Shown here: in pieces, positions 18,859-27,828 of the stretch
Numbering within the stretch: the stretch's first letter is position 1
Layout: each line of letters begins with the position of its first letter
DNA from: an uncultured Pelagibacteraceae bacterium
GTDB taxonomy: Bacteria; Pseudomonadota; Alphaproteobacteria; Pelagibacterales; Pelagibacteraceae
Length of the DNA: 54,595 nt
NCBI GenBank assembly: GCA_902574525.1
Contig: CACGNQ010000006.1
Coordinates: 1-54,595 of the forward strand
Reading direction: 5' to 3'
Program-made: the position numbers and the translations under genes
Notes under the pieces: generated by a model
Database searches by the model: none
Told to the model about the DNA's origin: nothing
Seen by the model: the letters and a program-made list of their open reading frames with translations, nothing else

Positions 18859-20008
18859 TACTTTAACAAGCAAAAAAATTCATAGTGTAGAAGAAGCTCG
18901 AAATCTGGCAAAAAAAAGAATGCCTAGGATGATGTTTGATTTTGTTGATGGCGCATCGGGAGATGAAAAATTATGCGAAAGTAATAGTAAAGCTCTAGAT
19001 CAAATTAGACTACAACCAAGAGTACTTAGAAATATTGAAAAAAGAAAGATTAAAAAAAATTTTTTAGGCACCGAATATGATCAGCCATTTGGTTTTGCTC
19101 CGATGGGAATGTGTAATTTAACATGGCCAGGAGCAGATAAAATGCTAGCTGATGAGTGTAGAGTTAACAATATACCCATGTGTGTTTCTATGGCGTCATC
19201 AACATCTTTAGAAAAAATGTATGATCTTTCACAAGGAAATTGTTGGTTACAATTATATAATTTTCAAGATGAAGAATTCTTAATGGAGCTTTTAGATAGA
19301 GCTCATGAAAAAGGTTATAAAGTTGCAATTCTAACTGTTGATGTACCAATACAATTTAGAAGAGCTAAAGATAATAAGAATGGATTTACTGTTCCATTTA
19401 ATCTGGGTCCCAAACAATTTTTTGATTTTGCAACACATCCTCTTTGGTCGATAAGTACATTGATGTATGGAATACCTAAACCAATGAATTATCATACATC
19501 TAAGAAAGGAAACAAATTTGTTAGAAGTGAAAGCAGAGGATCTACAGATTGGAATACTCTTAAAAGAGTAAGAGAAAAATGGAAAGGAAAATTAATAATA
19601 AAAGGTGTGATGTCGCCAGAGGATGCTACAAAAATCAAAGATGAAGGAGTTGATGCAATACAAGTATCTAATCATGGAGGGAGACAATTAGATAGCGCAA
19701 CTACTTCTATAGAAGCGCTTCCTTTAATTAGAAATGCCTTAGGTAAAGATTTTCCAATAATATTTGATAGTGGAATAAGAGGAGGAAGTGACATTGTTAG
19801 AGCATTAGGATTGGGAGCTGATTTTACTATGGTGGGAAGACCTTTGATGTATGGAATAGGTGCCGACGGTGCTAAAGGACTTAAAAGAATAGTTGATATT
19901 ATTAAAGAAGAACTTAGTACAACCTTGGGATTAGTAGGTTTAAATGATATAAAAGACATATCTTCGGATATAATTGCAGAAAGATTTATTAGAGAGTTTA
20001 AGTATTAA
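18851..20008 (+). CDS. FMN-dependent alpha-hydroxyacid oxidase/dehydrogenase (LldD/glycolate oxidase family)
   Basis: FDFVDGASGDE, FGFAPMGM, LQLYNFQD, IQVSNHGGRQLDS, DSGIRGGSDIVRALGLGADFTMVGRP. Confidence 0.93.
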   Translation: MNNTLTSKKIHSVEEARNLAKKRMPRMMFDFVDGASGDEKLCESNSKALDQIRLQPRVLRNIEKRKIKKNFLGTEYDQPFGFAPMGMCNLTWPGADKMLADECRVNNIPMCVSMASSTSLEKMYDLSQGNCWLQLYNFQDEEFLMELLDRAHEKGYKVAILTVDVPIQFRRAKDNKNGFTVPFNLGPKQFFDFATHPLWSISTLMYGIPKPMNYHTSKKGNKFVRSESRGSTDWNTLKRVREKWKGKLIIKGVMSPEDATKIKDEGVDAIQVSNHGGRQLDSATTSIEALPLIRNALGKDFPIIFDSGIRGGSDIVRALGLGADFTMVGRPLMYGIGADGAKGLKRIVDIIKEELSTTLGLVGLNDIKDISSDIIAERFIREFKY

Positions 20009-20009
20009 A

Positions 20010-21752
20010 ATGTCAGATAAAAAAATAAGAGGTGGATCCTTAATTGCTAGAGCTTTAAGAGACAAAGGTATCGAAAATGTTTTTACACTTTCAGGAGGTT
20101 TCTGTAATCCTGCATTAGAAGGATTAATGGAATGTCAAATCGATGTTATAAATTGTCCTCATGAACAAATAGCAGGACACATTGCAGATGGGCATACAAG
20201 AATAACCAGAAAGCCTGCTGTATGTTTAGTTGGTCCAGAAGGATTTGCCAATGCAGTTCCATCAATGATGGAAGCGTGGGGGGAAAGATCTCCAGTAATA
20301 TTCATTACTGGATCAAGCAGTTTAAGAAGACAAGGATCAGGTGGATTTAAAGAGATTGACGATGTTAAAATTGCTGAACCATTAACAAAATATAGCGCTA
20401 GTATTACTGATGGAAATAGAATTCGTGAATTTGTAGATAAAGCATATTTAATAGCCACGAATGGTTACCCGGGAGCAGTTCATTTAAGTGTACCTGTAGA
20501 TATTATGTTTTCTTCATTTCATGAAAATGCAGGATTGGACGAAAGACCTTTTTCACAATCAAAGAAATTAAAAAATATTGCTTGGCCAGATCCAAATCAA
20601 ATGAGTGAGGTACTGGAATTAGCGTCAAATGCAAAAAAACCCATGATAATTGGTGGTCATGGAGTTTGGTGGTCTGGTTCTGAAAAAAAATTAGAGGCCG
20701 CAGGTCAAAATTTAAATATACCAATTTTTAATGTTCCATATCATCAAAAGCTTTTGGGAGAAGAAGCAAAATCTTATATGGGGCTCGCGGATATACATCA
20801 GTACCCTCCCTCAAAATTTGCTTTTGATGAGTCTGATTTAATTTTGATGGTTGGAACAAGACTTGACAACCAAATGAATTTTGGAAATCCCCCGCTATTT
20901 CCAAAATCCACAAAACTTATTTGTATAAATGGATCTCACGAGGAAATTGAATTAAATAGAGCGGCAGATATTAATATGTTGTGTGACCCTGGAGTGTTTT
21001 TAGATACTTTAAATAAATTAAAATTAAATAATAAATGGAATTTAGATAAAAAATGGATTGAACAAAATTTATCAGAAAAAAAGAAATGGATTGATAAATC
21101 TTTAAAAGATCTTGAGATAGAAACTGCTGAGGCAAAAAAGAATGGCGGAAAGATCCACCCACTACAATTAGCTTTGGATGTGCAGGAAGAAATGAAAGAT
21201 AAAGACTGGTTAGTAATTGATGGTGGAAACACACATTTTTGGTCTGAAATAGCAATTAATATTGCAGGCCATAAAGGGAAAAAGCTTGGAGGTATACTTC
21301 ACCCTGGAACATTTAGTATGCTAGGCGTAGGCGTTCCATTTGCACTATCAGCAAAGAATCTAAACCCTAAGTCAAATGTAGTTTTAATTAGTGGTGATGG
21401 AGCTTTTCTATCAGGAGGCCTATCGATTGAGGCAGCATTTCAAGAAAATAAACCTATAGTAGTTGTAATAGATAACAATGGAGGATTAGATTGTATTTCT
21501 CAACAACAAGAAAGGTTGTTTGAAAGTGGCAAACATTTTGCGACAGATTTTAGAGATATTCCTTTTCATAAAATTTTTGAAGGATTTGGAGGTCATGGAG
21601 AACTTGTTCTAAAAAGAGAAGAGTTGGCGCCTGCACTCAAAAGAGCTTTAGCAAGCGGAAAAACTGCATGTGTGAATGTTAAAGCTAAAGGGGTTATTAG
21701 CCCTATTGTGGCTGCCGTAAGTAATAAAAGAGATAAAGCATCAATTGAGTAA
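20010..21752 (+). CDS. Thiamine-diphosphate-dependent enzyme (acetolactate synthase / 2-hydroxyacyl-CoA lyase superfamily)
   Basis: HEQIAGHIADGHTRITRKPAVCLVGPEGFANAVPSMMEA with conserved Glu; TPP motif GDGAFLSGGLSIEAAFQENKPIVVVIDNNG. ATG at 20010 (MSDKKIRGG) preferred over track start 19974 inside the upstream gene. Confidence 0.88.
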   Translation: MSDKKIRGGSLIARALRDKGIENVFTLSGGFCNPALEGLMECQIDVINCPHEQIAGHIADGHTRITRKPAVCLVGPEGFANAVPSMMEAWGERSPVIFITGSSSLRRQGSGGFKEIDDVKIAEPLTKYSASITDGNRIREFVDKAYLIATNGYPGAVHLSVPVDIMFSSFHENAGLDERPFSQSKKLKNIAWPDPNQMSEVLELASNAKKPMIIGGHGVWWSGSEKKLEAAGQNLNIPIFNVPYHQKLLGEEAKSYMGLADIHQYPPSKFAFDESDLILMVGTRLDNQMNFGNPPLFPKSTKLICINGSHEEIELNRAADINMLCDPGVFLDTLNKLKLNNKWNLDKKWIEQNLSEKKKWIDKSLKDLEIETAEAKKNGGKIHPLQLALDVQEEMKDKDWLVIDGGNTHFWSEIAINIAGHKGKKLGGILHPGTFSMLGVGVPFALSAKNLNPKSNVVLISGDGAFLSGGLSIEAAFQENKPIVVVIDNNGGLDCISQQQERLFESGKHFATDFRDIPFHKIFEGFGGHGELVLKREELAPALKRALASGKTACVNVKAKGVISPIVAAVSNKRDKASIE

Positions 21753-21755
21753 CTA

Positions 21756-22091
21756 ATGGCAATAGTATCATCACACTTGTTGAGTTCAACAGATGGTTCC
21801 CACGCTTCAGGAGTTAGAGTAATTATTAATCAGATAAAAAAAAATGGTAAAAGAAATAAAATCTATCAATCTAAAACAGATAAAAATGGTAGAGTGTATA
21901 AAGAATTTTCCCTATCAAAAAAGGATTGTTTATTAAAATACGAACTTATTTTTAATTTGAAAAAATATTACAAAAAAAAAACTAATGTTTCAGACATTGT
22001 AATCAAGTTTAATATGAAAAACCCAAAAAAAAAATACCATATACCAGTTATAATTGCACCTAATGGATATTCTGTCTGGTGGTCAAAGTAA
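21756..22091 (+). CDS. 5-hydroxyisourate hydrolase / transthyretin-like protein, divergent
   Basis: 111 aa; VSSHLLSSTDGSHASGV, TDKNGRV, KYHIPVIIAPNGYSVWWSK align with the HIUase pattern, but the C-terminal YRGS tetrapeptide is replaced. Confidence 0.7.
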   Translation: MAIVSSHLLSSTDGSHASGVRVIINQIKKNGKRNKIYQSKTDKNGRVYKEFSLSKKDCLLKYELIFNLKKYYKKKTNVSDIVIKFNMKNPKKKYHIPVIIAPNGYSVWWSK

Positions 22092-22095
22092 TCGA

Positions 22096-23259
22096 ATGAG
22101 AAAAGCTACAGTAAAAAAGTCACAAAATATTAAGCTAAATATGTCAAGACGGATAAGACGTACGCCTTTTACAAATAAAGTTGAAAAGTTAGGCGTATCT
22201 GATTTTACAGTTGTAAACCATATGCTTTTGCCAAAAGGCTTTAGAAAAACTGTAGAAGAAGATTATTGGCATCTTAATAAACATGTGCAATTGTGGGATG
22301 TTTCATGTCAGAGACAGGTTCAAATAACTGGTAAAGATGCCTTTAAGCTTATTCAAAAATTAACACCAAGACCACTAAAAAATATGGAGACTGGAAAATG
22401 TTTTTACATTCCAATACTAAATGAACATGGTGGGATGATTAACGATCCTGTTTTATTAAAATTAGATGATGACATGTTTTGGATATCTATTGCAGACTCG
22501 GATATTTTGCTTTGGGCGAATGGTATTGCAATAGGATCTAATCTAGATGTGCAAATAAAAGAACCTGATGTTTATCCTCTTGCTGTTCAAGGTCCTAAAT
22601 CAGAAGAATTGCTTGTGTCTATTTTTGGAGAATCAATAAGAAAAATTAAATTTTTCAATTTTAGAGTATTTGATTTTATGGGGACAAAGCAAATTATTGC
22701 AAGATCAGGTTATAGCAAACAAGATGGTTTTGAAATTTATTTTAAAGGTTTTGAAAAATATTTTGACAGTGCGGATATAGGTGAAAAACTTTGGGATACA
22801 ATTTGGAAAGCAGGAAAAAAATTTAATATTTCTCCTGGATGCCCAAATCTAATTGATAGAATTGAAGGAGGTTTAATGTCTTATGGAAATGATTTTACAA
22901 AAGATAATAATCCTTTTGAGTGTAATTTGGATAAGTATTGTAAATCCTCATCTCATGATTTTATTGGAAAAAAAGCTTTAGAAGAAATAAAAAAAAAAGG
23001 TTTAAAACAAAAAATGCGGGGTGTAATGTTTGGTGGCAAACCATACAAACCAAATGGTAAGCTTTTACCAGTTCTTTCTCAAAATAAAAAAATTATTGGG
23101 CGTATAACGTCAGGAATATTTTCACCAAAATATAAAAAAAATATAGGCCTTTCAATGATTTCAAAAGGTTACTGGAATGAAAATGAGAAAATAATAGTAG
23201 AAACTTCAGATGGTAAGTTGGTTAAAGGTACTATTACCACTTTACCATTTCCGAAATAA
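22096..23259 (+). CDS. dmdA: GcvT-family protein, dimethylsulfoniopropionate demethylase (DmdA)-like (paralog 2)
   Basis: RRIRRTPFTNKVEKLGVSDFTVVNHMLLPKGF, EEDYWHLNKHVQLWDVSCQRQVQITG, IARSGYSKQDGFEIYFKG, PGCPNLIDRIEGGLMSYGNDFT strongly resemble DmdA. ATG 22096 or 22141 preferred over 22054. Confidence 0.65.
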   Translation: MRKATVKKSQNIKLNMSRRIRRTPFTNKVEKLGVSDFTVVNHMLLPKGFRKTVEEDYWHLNKHVQLWDVSCQRQVQITGKDAFKLIQKLTPRPLKNMETGKCFYIPILNEHGGMINDPVLLKLDDDMFWISIADSDILLWANGIAIGSNLDVQIKEPDVYPLAVQGPKSEELLVSIFGESIRKIKFFNFRVFDFMGTKQIIARSGYSKQDGFEIYFKGFEKYFDSADIGEKLWDTIWKAGKKFNISPGCPNLIDRIEGGLMSYGNDFTKDNNPFECNLDKYCKSSSHDFIGKKALEEIKKKGLKQKMRGVMFGGKPYKPNGKLLPVLSQNKKIIGRITSGIFSPKYKKNIGLSMISKGYWNENEKIIVETSDGKLVKGTITTLPFPK

Positions 23260-23276
23260 ATATATATATATAAAGT

Positions 23277-24401
23277 ATGTTTAAACCTGTAATTGCCGGA
23301 TACGCGCGTTCACCTTTCACAATGGCAAGAAAAGGCGCTTTGATTGACGTAAAACCCGTAAATTTATTAGCAGAGGTTATAAAAAACTTAGTTGCTGTAT
23401 CAAAAATTAATAAAGATGATGTTGAAGATATTGTTATTGGTTGTGCTTTTCAGGTTGGTGAACAGTGTTTTAACATTGGTAAATTAGTTACTTTCCTTGC
23501 AGATATGAACATTAAAACATCTGGAATGACAGTGGATAGATGGTGCGGTTCATCTATGGAAGCTATACATATAGCTGCTGGTAAAATTGCAATGGGATCA
23601 GGTAAAGTTTTTATTTGTGGAGGAGTTGAAAGCATGTCTAGAGTAAACACTGGATTTGATCCAGTTCCATATCCATTTACTGAAAAAGAAAACCCACATG
23701 TATATTTCACTATGGGTACAACAGCAGAGAATGTAGCCAAAAAATTTAGTATCTTAAGAAAAGAACAACAAGAATTCGCTATATCAAGTCATGAAAAAGC
23801 TGCTCAGGCACAAAAAGATGGAAAATTTAATGAGGAAATAGTCGCCATTGGTGAATGTAAAACTGATGGAAATATCAGACCGGGCACGACACAAGAAAAA
23901 TTGGATCAACTTAAGCTTGCGTTTGATCCGAATGGAACAGTTACTGCTGCTACTTCATCACCATTAACAGATGGAGCAGCGGCAACAATAATTTGTGAAG
24001 AAAATTACGCAAAAGATAATAATCTTGATATTTTAGGTCGAATAATTTCTACAGCAGTTGATGGATGTGACCCTGATTATATGGGACTTGGACCAATAGG
24101 AGCTACAAAAAAAGCTTTAAAGCGAGCAAATTTATCTATTGATCAGATTGATATATTTGAACTGAATGAAGCTTTTGCTTCGCAATCTTTGGCTTGCATT
24201 AAAGATTTAGGAATAGATCAGAAAAAAGTAAATATTGATGGAGGAGCTTTAGCTTTAGGACATCCTCTTGGAGCAACAGGAGCAAGAATAACTGGTAAAG
24301 TTGCAAATTTATTACGAAGAGAAAATAAAAAATATGCTCTTTCAACTCAATGTATTGGACTTGGAATGGGTATTGCTACTATAATTGAAACAGTTGATTA
24401 A
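23277..24401 (+). CDS. Acetyl-CoA acetyltransferase/thiolase
   Basis: DRWCGSSMEAIHIAAGKIAMG, ELNEAFASQSLA, GGALALGHPLGATGARI, STQCIGLGMG. Confidence 0.95.
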   Translation: MFKPVIAGYARSPFTMARKGALIDVKPVNLLAEVIKNLVAVSKINKDDVEDIVIGCAFQVGEQCFNIGKLVTFLADMNIKTSGMTVDRWCGSSMEAIHIAAGKIAMGSGKVFICGGVESMSRVNTGFDPVPYPFTEKENPHVYFTMGTTAENVAKKFSILRKEQQEFAISSHEKAAQAQKDGKFNEEIVAIGECKTDGNIRPGTTQEKLDQLKLAFDPNGTVTAATSSPLTDGAAATIICEENYAKDNNLDILGRIISTAVDGCDPDYMGLGPIGATKKALKRANLSIDQIDIFELNEAFASQSLACIKDLGIDQKKVNIDGGALALGHPLGATGARITGKVANLLRRENKKYALSTQCIGLGMGIATIIETVD

Positions 24402-24403
24402 TA

Positions 24404-25258
24404 TTATCTGTTTATTCCTCTAATTCTTTCAGATCTTCGTCTTAAAAGTTCTGCTGTAACTAAAATAAGAGTTGATAAAACAATTAAACAAGTAGCAACT
24501 GCAAGAATAGTAGGGCTTAGCTGTTCTCTTAACCCTGTCCACATCTGAATTGGTATTGTTGTATTATCAAGTCCAGCCAGGAATAAAACTACAACAACTT
24601 CATCGAAAGATGTAACGAATGCAAATAATCCACCAGATATTACACCAGGTAATATAAGTGGTAATGTTATTTTCATAAAAGTATTTACTGGATCACTTCC
24701 AAGACTAGATGCTGCTCTTGTCACACTATGGTCAAAGCCGGATAATGTTGCTGTAACGGTGATAACTACAAATGGGGTTCCTAAAACTATATGAGCTAGA
24801 ATAATTCCAGTATGAGTAGCTGCTAATCCTACTTTTGCCATAAAAAAGAAAATTGCAACCCCTGAAATAATTAGTGGAACAATCATTGGAGAAATTAAAG
24901 TTGCCATAATAATTCCTTTATAAGGCATATGCCTGCTACTTAATCCTAATGCTGCTACAGTTCCTAATAATACAGATCCCAATGTTGCAAATATAGCAAT
25001 GATAAAACTATTCTTTGCTGCAAGTCCCCAAGGATTTTTAGTGCCGTAGACCATATCCTGATACCATCTTAATGAGAATGCGTCAGGATCAAGTCTTTTC
25101 ATGCCGTCAGAAAAAACTAAAAATTCTTCTGCATTGAACGATAATGGAAAAATAACAAATAAAGGTGCTATTAAAAAGAAAAATACAAATGTACAAATGG
25201 TCAAATAAAAATAATGCCAAATTCTATAATGTGGTTCTGTATATTTTGGTAAAGCCAT
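24404..25258 (-). CDS. potC: ABC permease, PotC type
   Basis: Inner-membrane component with EAA-like loop AASSLGSDPVNTFMKITLPLILPGVISG. Confidence 0.88.
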   Translation of the reverse strand: MALPKYTEPHYRIWHYFYLTICTFVFFFLIAPLFVIFPLSFNAEEFLVFSDGMKRLDPDAFSLRWYQDMVYGTKNPWGLAAKNSFIIAIFATLGSVLLGTVAALGLSSRHMPYKGIIMATLISPMIVPLIISGVAIFFFMAKVGLAATHTGIILAHIVLGTPFVVITVTATLSGFDHSVTRAASSLGSDPVNTFMKITLPLILPGVISGGLFAFVTSFDEVVVVLFLAGLDNTTIPIQMWTGLREQLSPTILAVATCLIVLSTLILVTAELLRRRSERIRGINR

Positions 25259-25261
25259 AAT

Positions 25262-26515
25262 TTATCCTAATTTAATATTATCAACTCCTACAAGTTTGTT
25301 ATAAATCCAATAGATTACTAGCACTCCGGTTAACAACATTAATCCCATTGCAGAAGCAAAGCTCCAGTCAAGAGTACTTTTCATATGGTAGGCAATCTGA
25401 TTACTTATCAATGTTCCTGATGCACCCCCAACTAATGCCGGTGTAATATAATAACCAATTGCCAATATAAAAACCAATAAGCAGCCAGCTCCTATTCCAG
25501 GTATTGTTAAAGGAAAATAAACTTTCCAAAAAGCGACGAATGGTGTGCCACCTAATGATTTTCCTGCTCTCATTAAGCTAGGAGATATAGTTTTCATAAC
25601 GCTATACAAAGGAAGAACCATAAATGGTAAAAGTATTTGAGTCATGGCAACGTAGGTTCCTGTTTTATTGTACATCATTTCTGGTCTATTATCGTCACTG
25701 ACTAAACCTATCCATACAAAAAAATCATTTACAATTCCTTGTTGCTGCAACAAAATCATCCAGCTTGCGGTTCTAACAAGTAAAGAAGTCCAAAATGGAA
25801 GAAGTACACAAATCATTAATAAATTGCTATATTTCATTGGCAGAGTTGCGAGCAAATGTGCAATCGGGTAAGCCATTAAAAAACATAATACTGTTACAAA
25901 AAAAGCTACCTCGATAGTCCTAACCCATAATATTTTATGTACCCTTCTGTCTTCAGGAACCTGAACAATTTTACCATCTTCATTTTCATACATGTCAACT
26001 CCTTTTAAATATTTAGAGTAAGTGTATGCTGGAGTTCTTCTTTTAAGAGCTCTCCAATATTCAACGTTTGCCCATCTCTTGTGTACTCCCATTATTTGTT
26101 CTTTATAATTTCCCTCTTCAAATTTTTTCATTTTTCTTTTTAATTTTTTAAGAATACTTTTAAAGCCATTTTTCTCATAATTAAGCTGTGTAGCTAATTT
26201 TCCAAAAGTTTTTTCCTCAACTAATTTTTTATAATCAAAATAGAATGCTTCAAAAACTTTCTCGTCTGGTAATTCTTTCCCGTCCCATTTTTCCATTGCC
26301 TTGAAAGTTTTAGGTAGCATATTAGTCACCATTCGGTCGTCTACACTTCTAAAAAGCATATCTCCAATTGGAAAAACATATGTGATTATTAAAAAAAGTA
26401 ATAAAGGAGCCACCAACAAAAAAGCTTTTATTTTATTTTTTTTTTCTGCTTTTTTAAGGCTTTCCTCTAAAGGAATTCCATCAGTTGTTAAAATTTTGTT
26501 TGTTTCGCTGCTCAT
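25262..26515 (-). CDS. potB: ABC permease, PotB type, with a long insert after TM1
   Basis: EAA loop AGKSLGGTPFVAFWKVYFPLTIPGIGAG; about 120 extra residues between TM1 and TM2. Confidence 0.88.
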   Translation of the reverse strand: MSSETNKILTTDGIPLEESLKKAEKKNKIKAFLLVAPLLLFLIITYVFPIGDMLFRSVDDRMVTNMLPKTFKAMEKWDGKELPDEKVFEAFYFDYKKLVEEKTFGKLATQLNYEKNGFKSILKKLKRKMKKFEEGNYKEQIMGVHKRWANVEYWRALKRRTPAYTYSKYLKGVDMYENEDGKIVQVPEDRRVHKILWVRTIEVAFFVTVLCFLMAYPIAHLLATLPMKYSNLLMICVLLPFWTSLLVRTASWMILLQQQGIVNDFFVWIGLVSDDNRPEMMYNKTGTYVAMTQILLPFMVLPLYSVMKTISPSLMRAGKSLGGTPFVAFWKVYFPLTIPGIGAGCLLVFILAIGYYITPALVGGASGTLISNQIAYHMKSTLDWSFASAMGLMLLTGVLVIYWIYNKLVGVDNIKLG

Positions 26516-26523
26516 AAATAAAA

Positions 26524-26548
26524 AGGGCGGTTATTAAATAACCGCCCT
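26524..26548 (-). terminator. Terminator-like hairpin between potD and potB
   Basis: AGGGCGGTTAT-TAA-ATAACCGCCCT, perfect 11-bp stem; on the minus strand followed by TTTTATTT and then the potB ATG. Confidence 0.75.
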
Positions 26549-26585
26549 AAATATAATATATAATTTTAATCTTTAAAACTTAAAA

Positions 26586-27701
26586 TTATAGACCAGCTTT
26601 CATTGCTTCCCATTTTTCACCAAGCTCTGTGCCATTGTCTGCCCAGAAAATTGGATCTACTAGGAAATAATTTTTAGTGTTCTCAGGAGCTGTAGGCATG
26701 TGAGGTACCATGTTAGTTTTACCATCTTTATACCACGGCTCACCTTTAGCCATTACATCGATTGAAGATTTTCTCCAAGGAGCATAGGCAATATACTTAG
26801 CACTTCCCGCTAAACCTTCAGTACTTGTCATTTCAGCTAAAGCTTTTTTTGCATTCGCTTCATCTGGACCACCTTTAACAAGTACAAAATATTCATAGTC
26901 AAGACCTTGACCATCCCATACTTGTTTAATTGGAGCACCTTCTCCAACTGTTGCGTTGAAGAATCTACCATTCCAACCAGTTGCCATAACAACTTCACCG
27001 CTCATTAATAATTCTGGCGGTTGAGCACCTGCTGACCAAAATACACATCCACCTTTTGGATCTGTACAAAGTTTTTTGATTTTATCCATTGCTCTGTTAA
27101 CGCCTTTTTCTGTTTCAAGAGCTTTGTAGATTTTAGCACCACCTTTTCCTGGTTTAATTCCATCTGCTGCTAAAGCGATTTCTAAATTTGTTAAAGCGCT
27201 TTTATAGATAGCTCTTTTTCCAGGAAATTTTTTTGTGTTAAAAAAATCTTTTATAGTTTTTGGAGTACCTTTTACATTTTTAGTATTATAAGCGTAGTTC
27301 CAAGAATATAAAATATTTCCTACTGCACATTTTGATGGCATGCTTGTAAAGAAATCTTGACTTGCAGGAGTTCCATCTGGAGCTGCTGGAAAATCTTTGT
27401 CAAAATCAAATTCAACAAATAAACCTTCGTCACATCCAGTGATAGTATCCATTGCAAATACGTCAATGATATCCCATACAATTGCGCCTGCTTCTTTCTG
27501 TGCCTTAATTTCAGATAATCCACCTGAATAATCAACCCAGTTAATATCAACACCAAGTTTTTTAGCAGTAGGATCACCATATCCTAACTTTTGAGACTCT
27601 GTATAAGCTCCACCCCAAGATGCAACTGTAACTGCAAATGCTGATGAAGTTATTGAAAGAGCAAAAGAAAGGGTAAGTAATAATTTACTTAATTTTTTCA
27701 T
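26586..27701 (-). CDS. potD: Extracellular solute-binding protein, PotD/spermidine-putrescine type
   Basis: Signal peptide; VASWGGAYTESQKLGY, GAIVWDIIDVFAMD, NILYSWNYAYNTKNV typical of the PotD-like family. Confidence 0.9.
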   Translation of the reverse strand: MKKLSKLLLTLSFALSITSSAFAVTVASWGGAYTESQKLGYGDPTAKKLGVDINWVDYSGGLSEIKAQKEAGAIVWDIIDVFAMDTITGCDEGLFVEFDFDKDFPAAPDGTPASQDFFTSMPSKCAVGNILYSWNYAYNTKNVKGTPKTIKDFFNTKKFPGKRAIYKSALTNLEIALAADGIKPGKGGAKIYKALETEKGVNRAMDKIKKLCTDPKGGCVFWSAGAQPPELLMSGEVVMATGWNGRFFNATVGEGAPIKQVWDGQGLDYEYFVLVKGGPDEANAKKALAEMTSTEGLAGSAKYIAYAPWRKSSIDVMAKGEPWYKDGKTNMVPHMPTAPENTKNYFLVDPIFWADNGTELGEKWEAMKAGL

Positions 27702-27735
27702 TTATCCTCCGTTTAAACGTTTTTTTAAAAACATA

Positions 27736-27764
27736 ATTACAACAAGTAAAAAAAACGGAGTCAA
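27736..27764 (-). promoter_or_regulatory. Sigma70-type promoter for potD
   Basis: Minus strand TTGACT - 17 nt - TGTAAT, followed by a 5' UTR with strong Shine-Dalgarno CGGAGGATAA before the ATG. Confidence 0.65.
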
Positions 27765-27828
27765 CCTTGTATTTACTTTAAATTGAGTGAATTAAAGCAA
27801 ATTATAATGAGAATAATTCTAAACTAGT

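Noticed and set aside
17502-21255. Minus-strand ORFs at 17502, 19672, 20159, 20503, 20728, 20936, 20971
   Set aside because: Antisense to the seven-gene operon; no protein family signature.
20010-21752. Glyoxylate carboligase assignment for the ThDP enzyme, to link it with the HIUase-like gene in purine breakdown
   Set aside because: It retains the conserved catalytic Glu (CPHEQ), which glyoxylate carboligase lacks, and no other purine-degradation gene is present.
23260-23276. TA repeat (tatatatata) before the thiolase gene
   Set aside because: Very short dinucleotide run, expected in AT-rich spacers.
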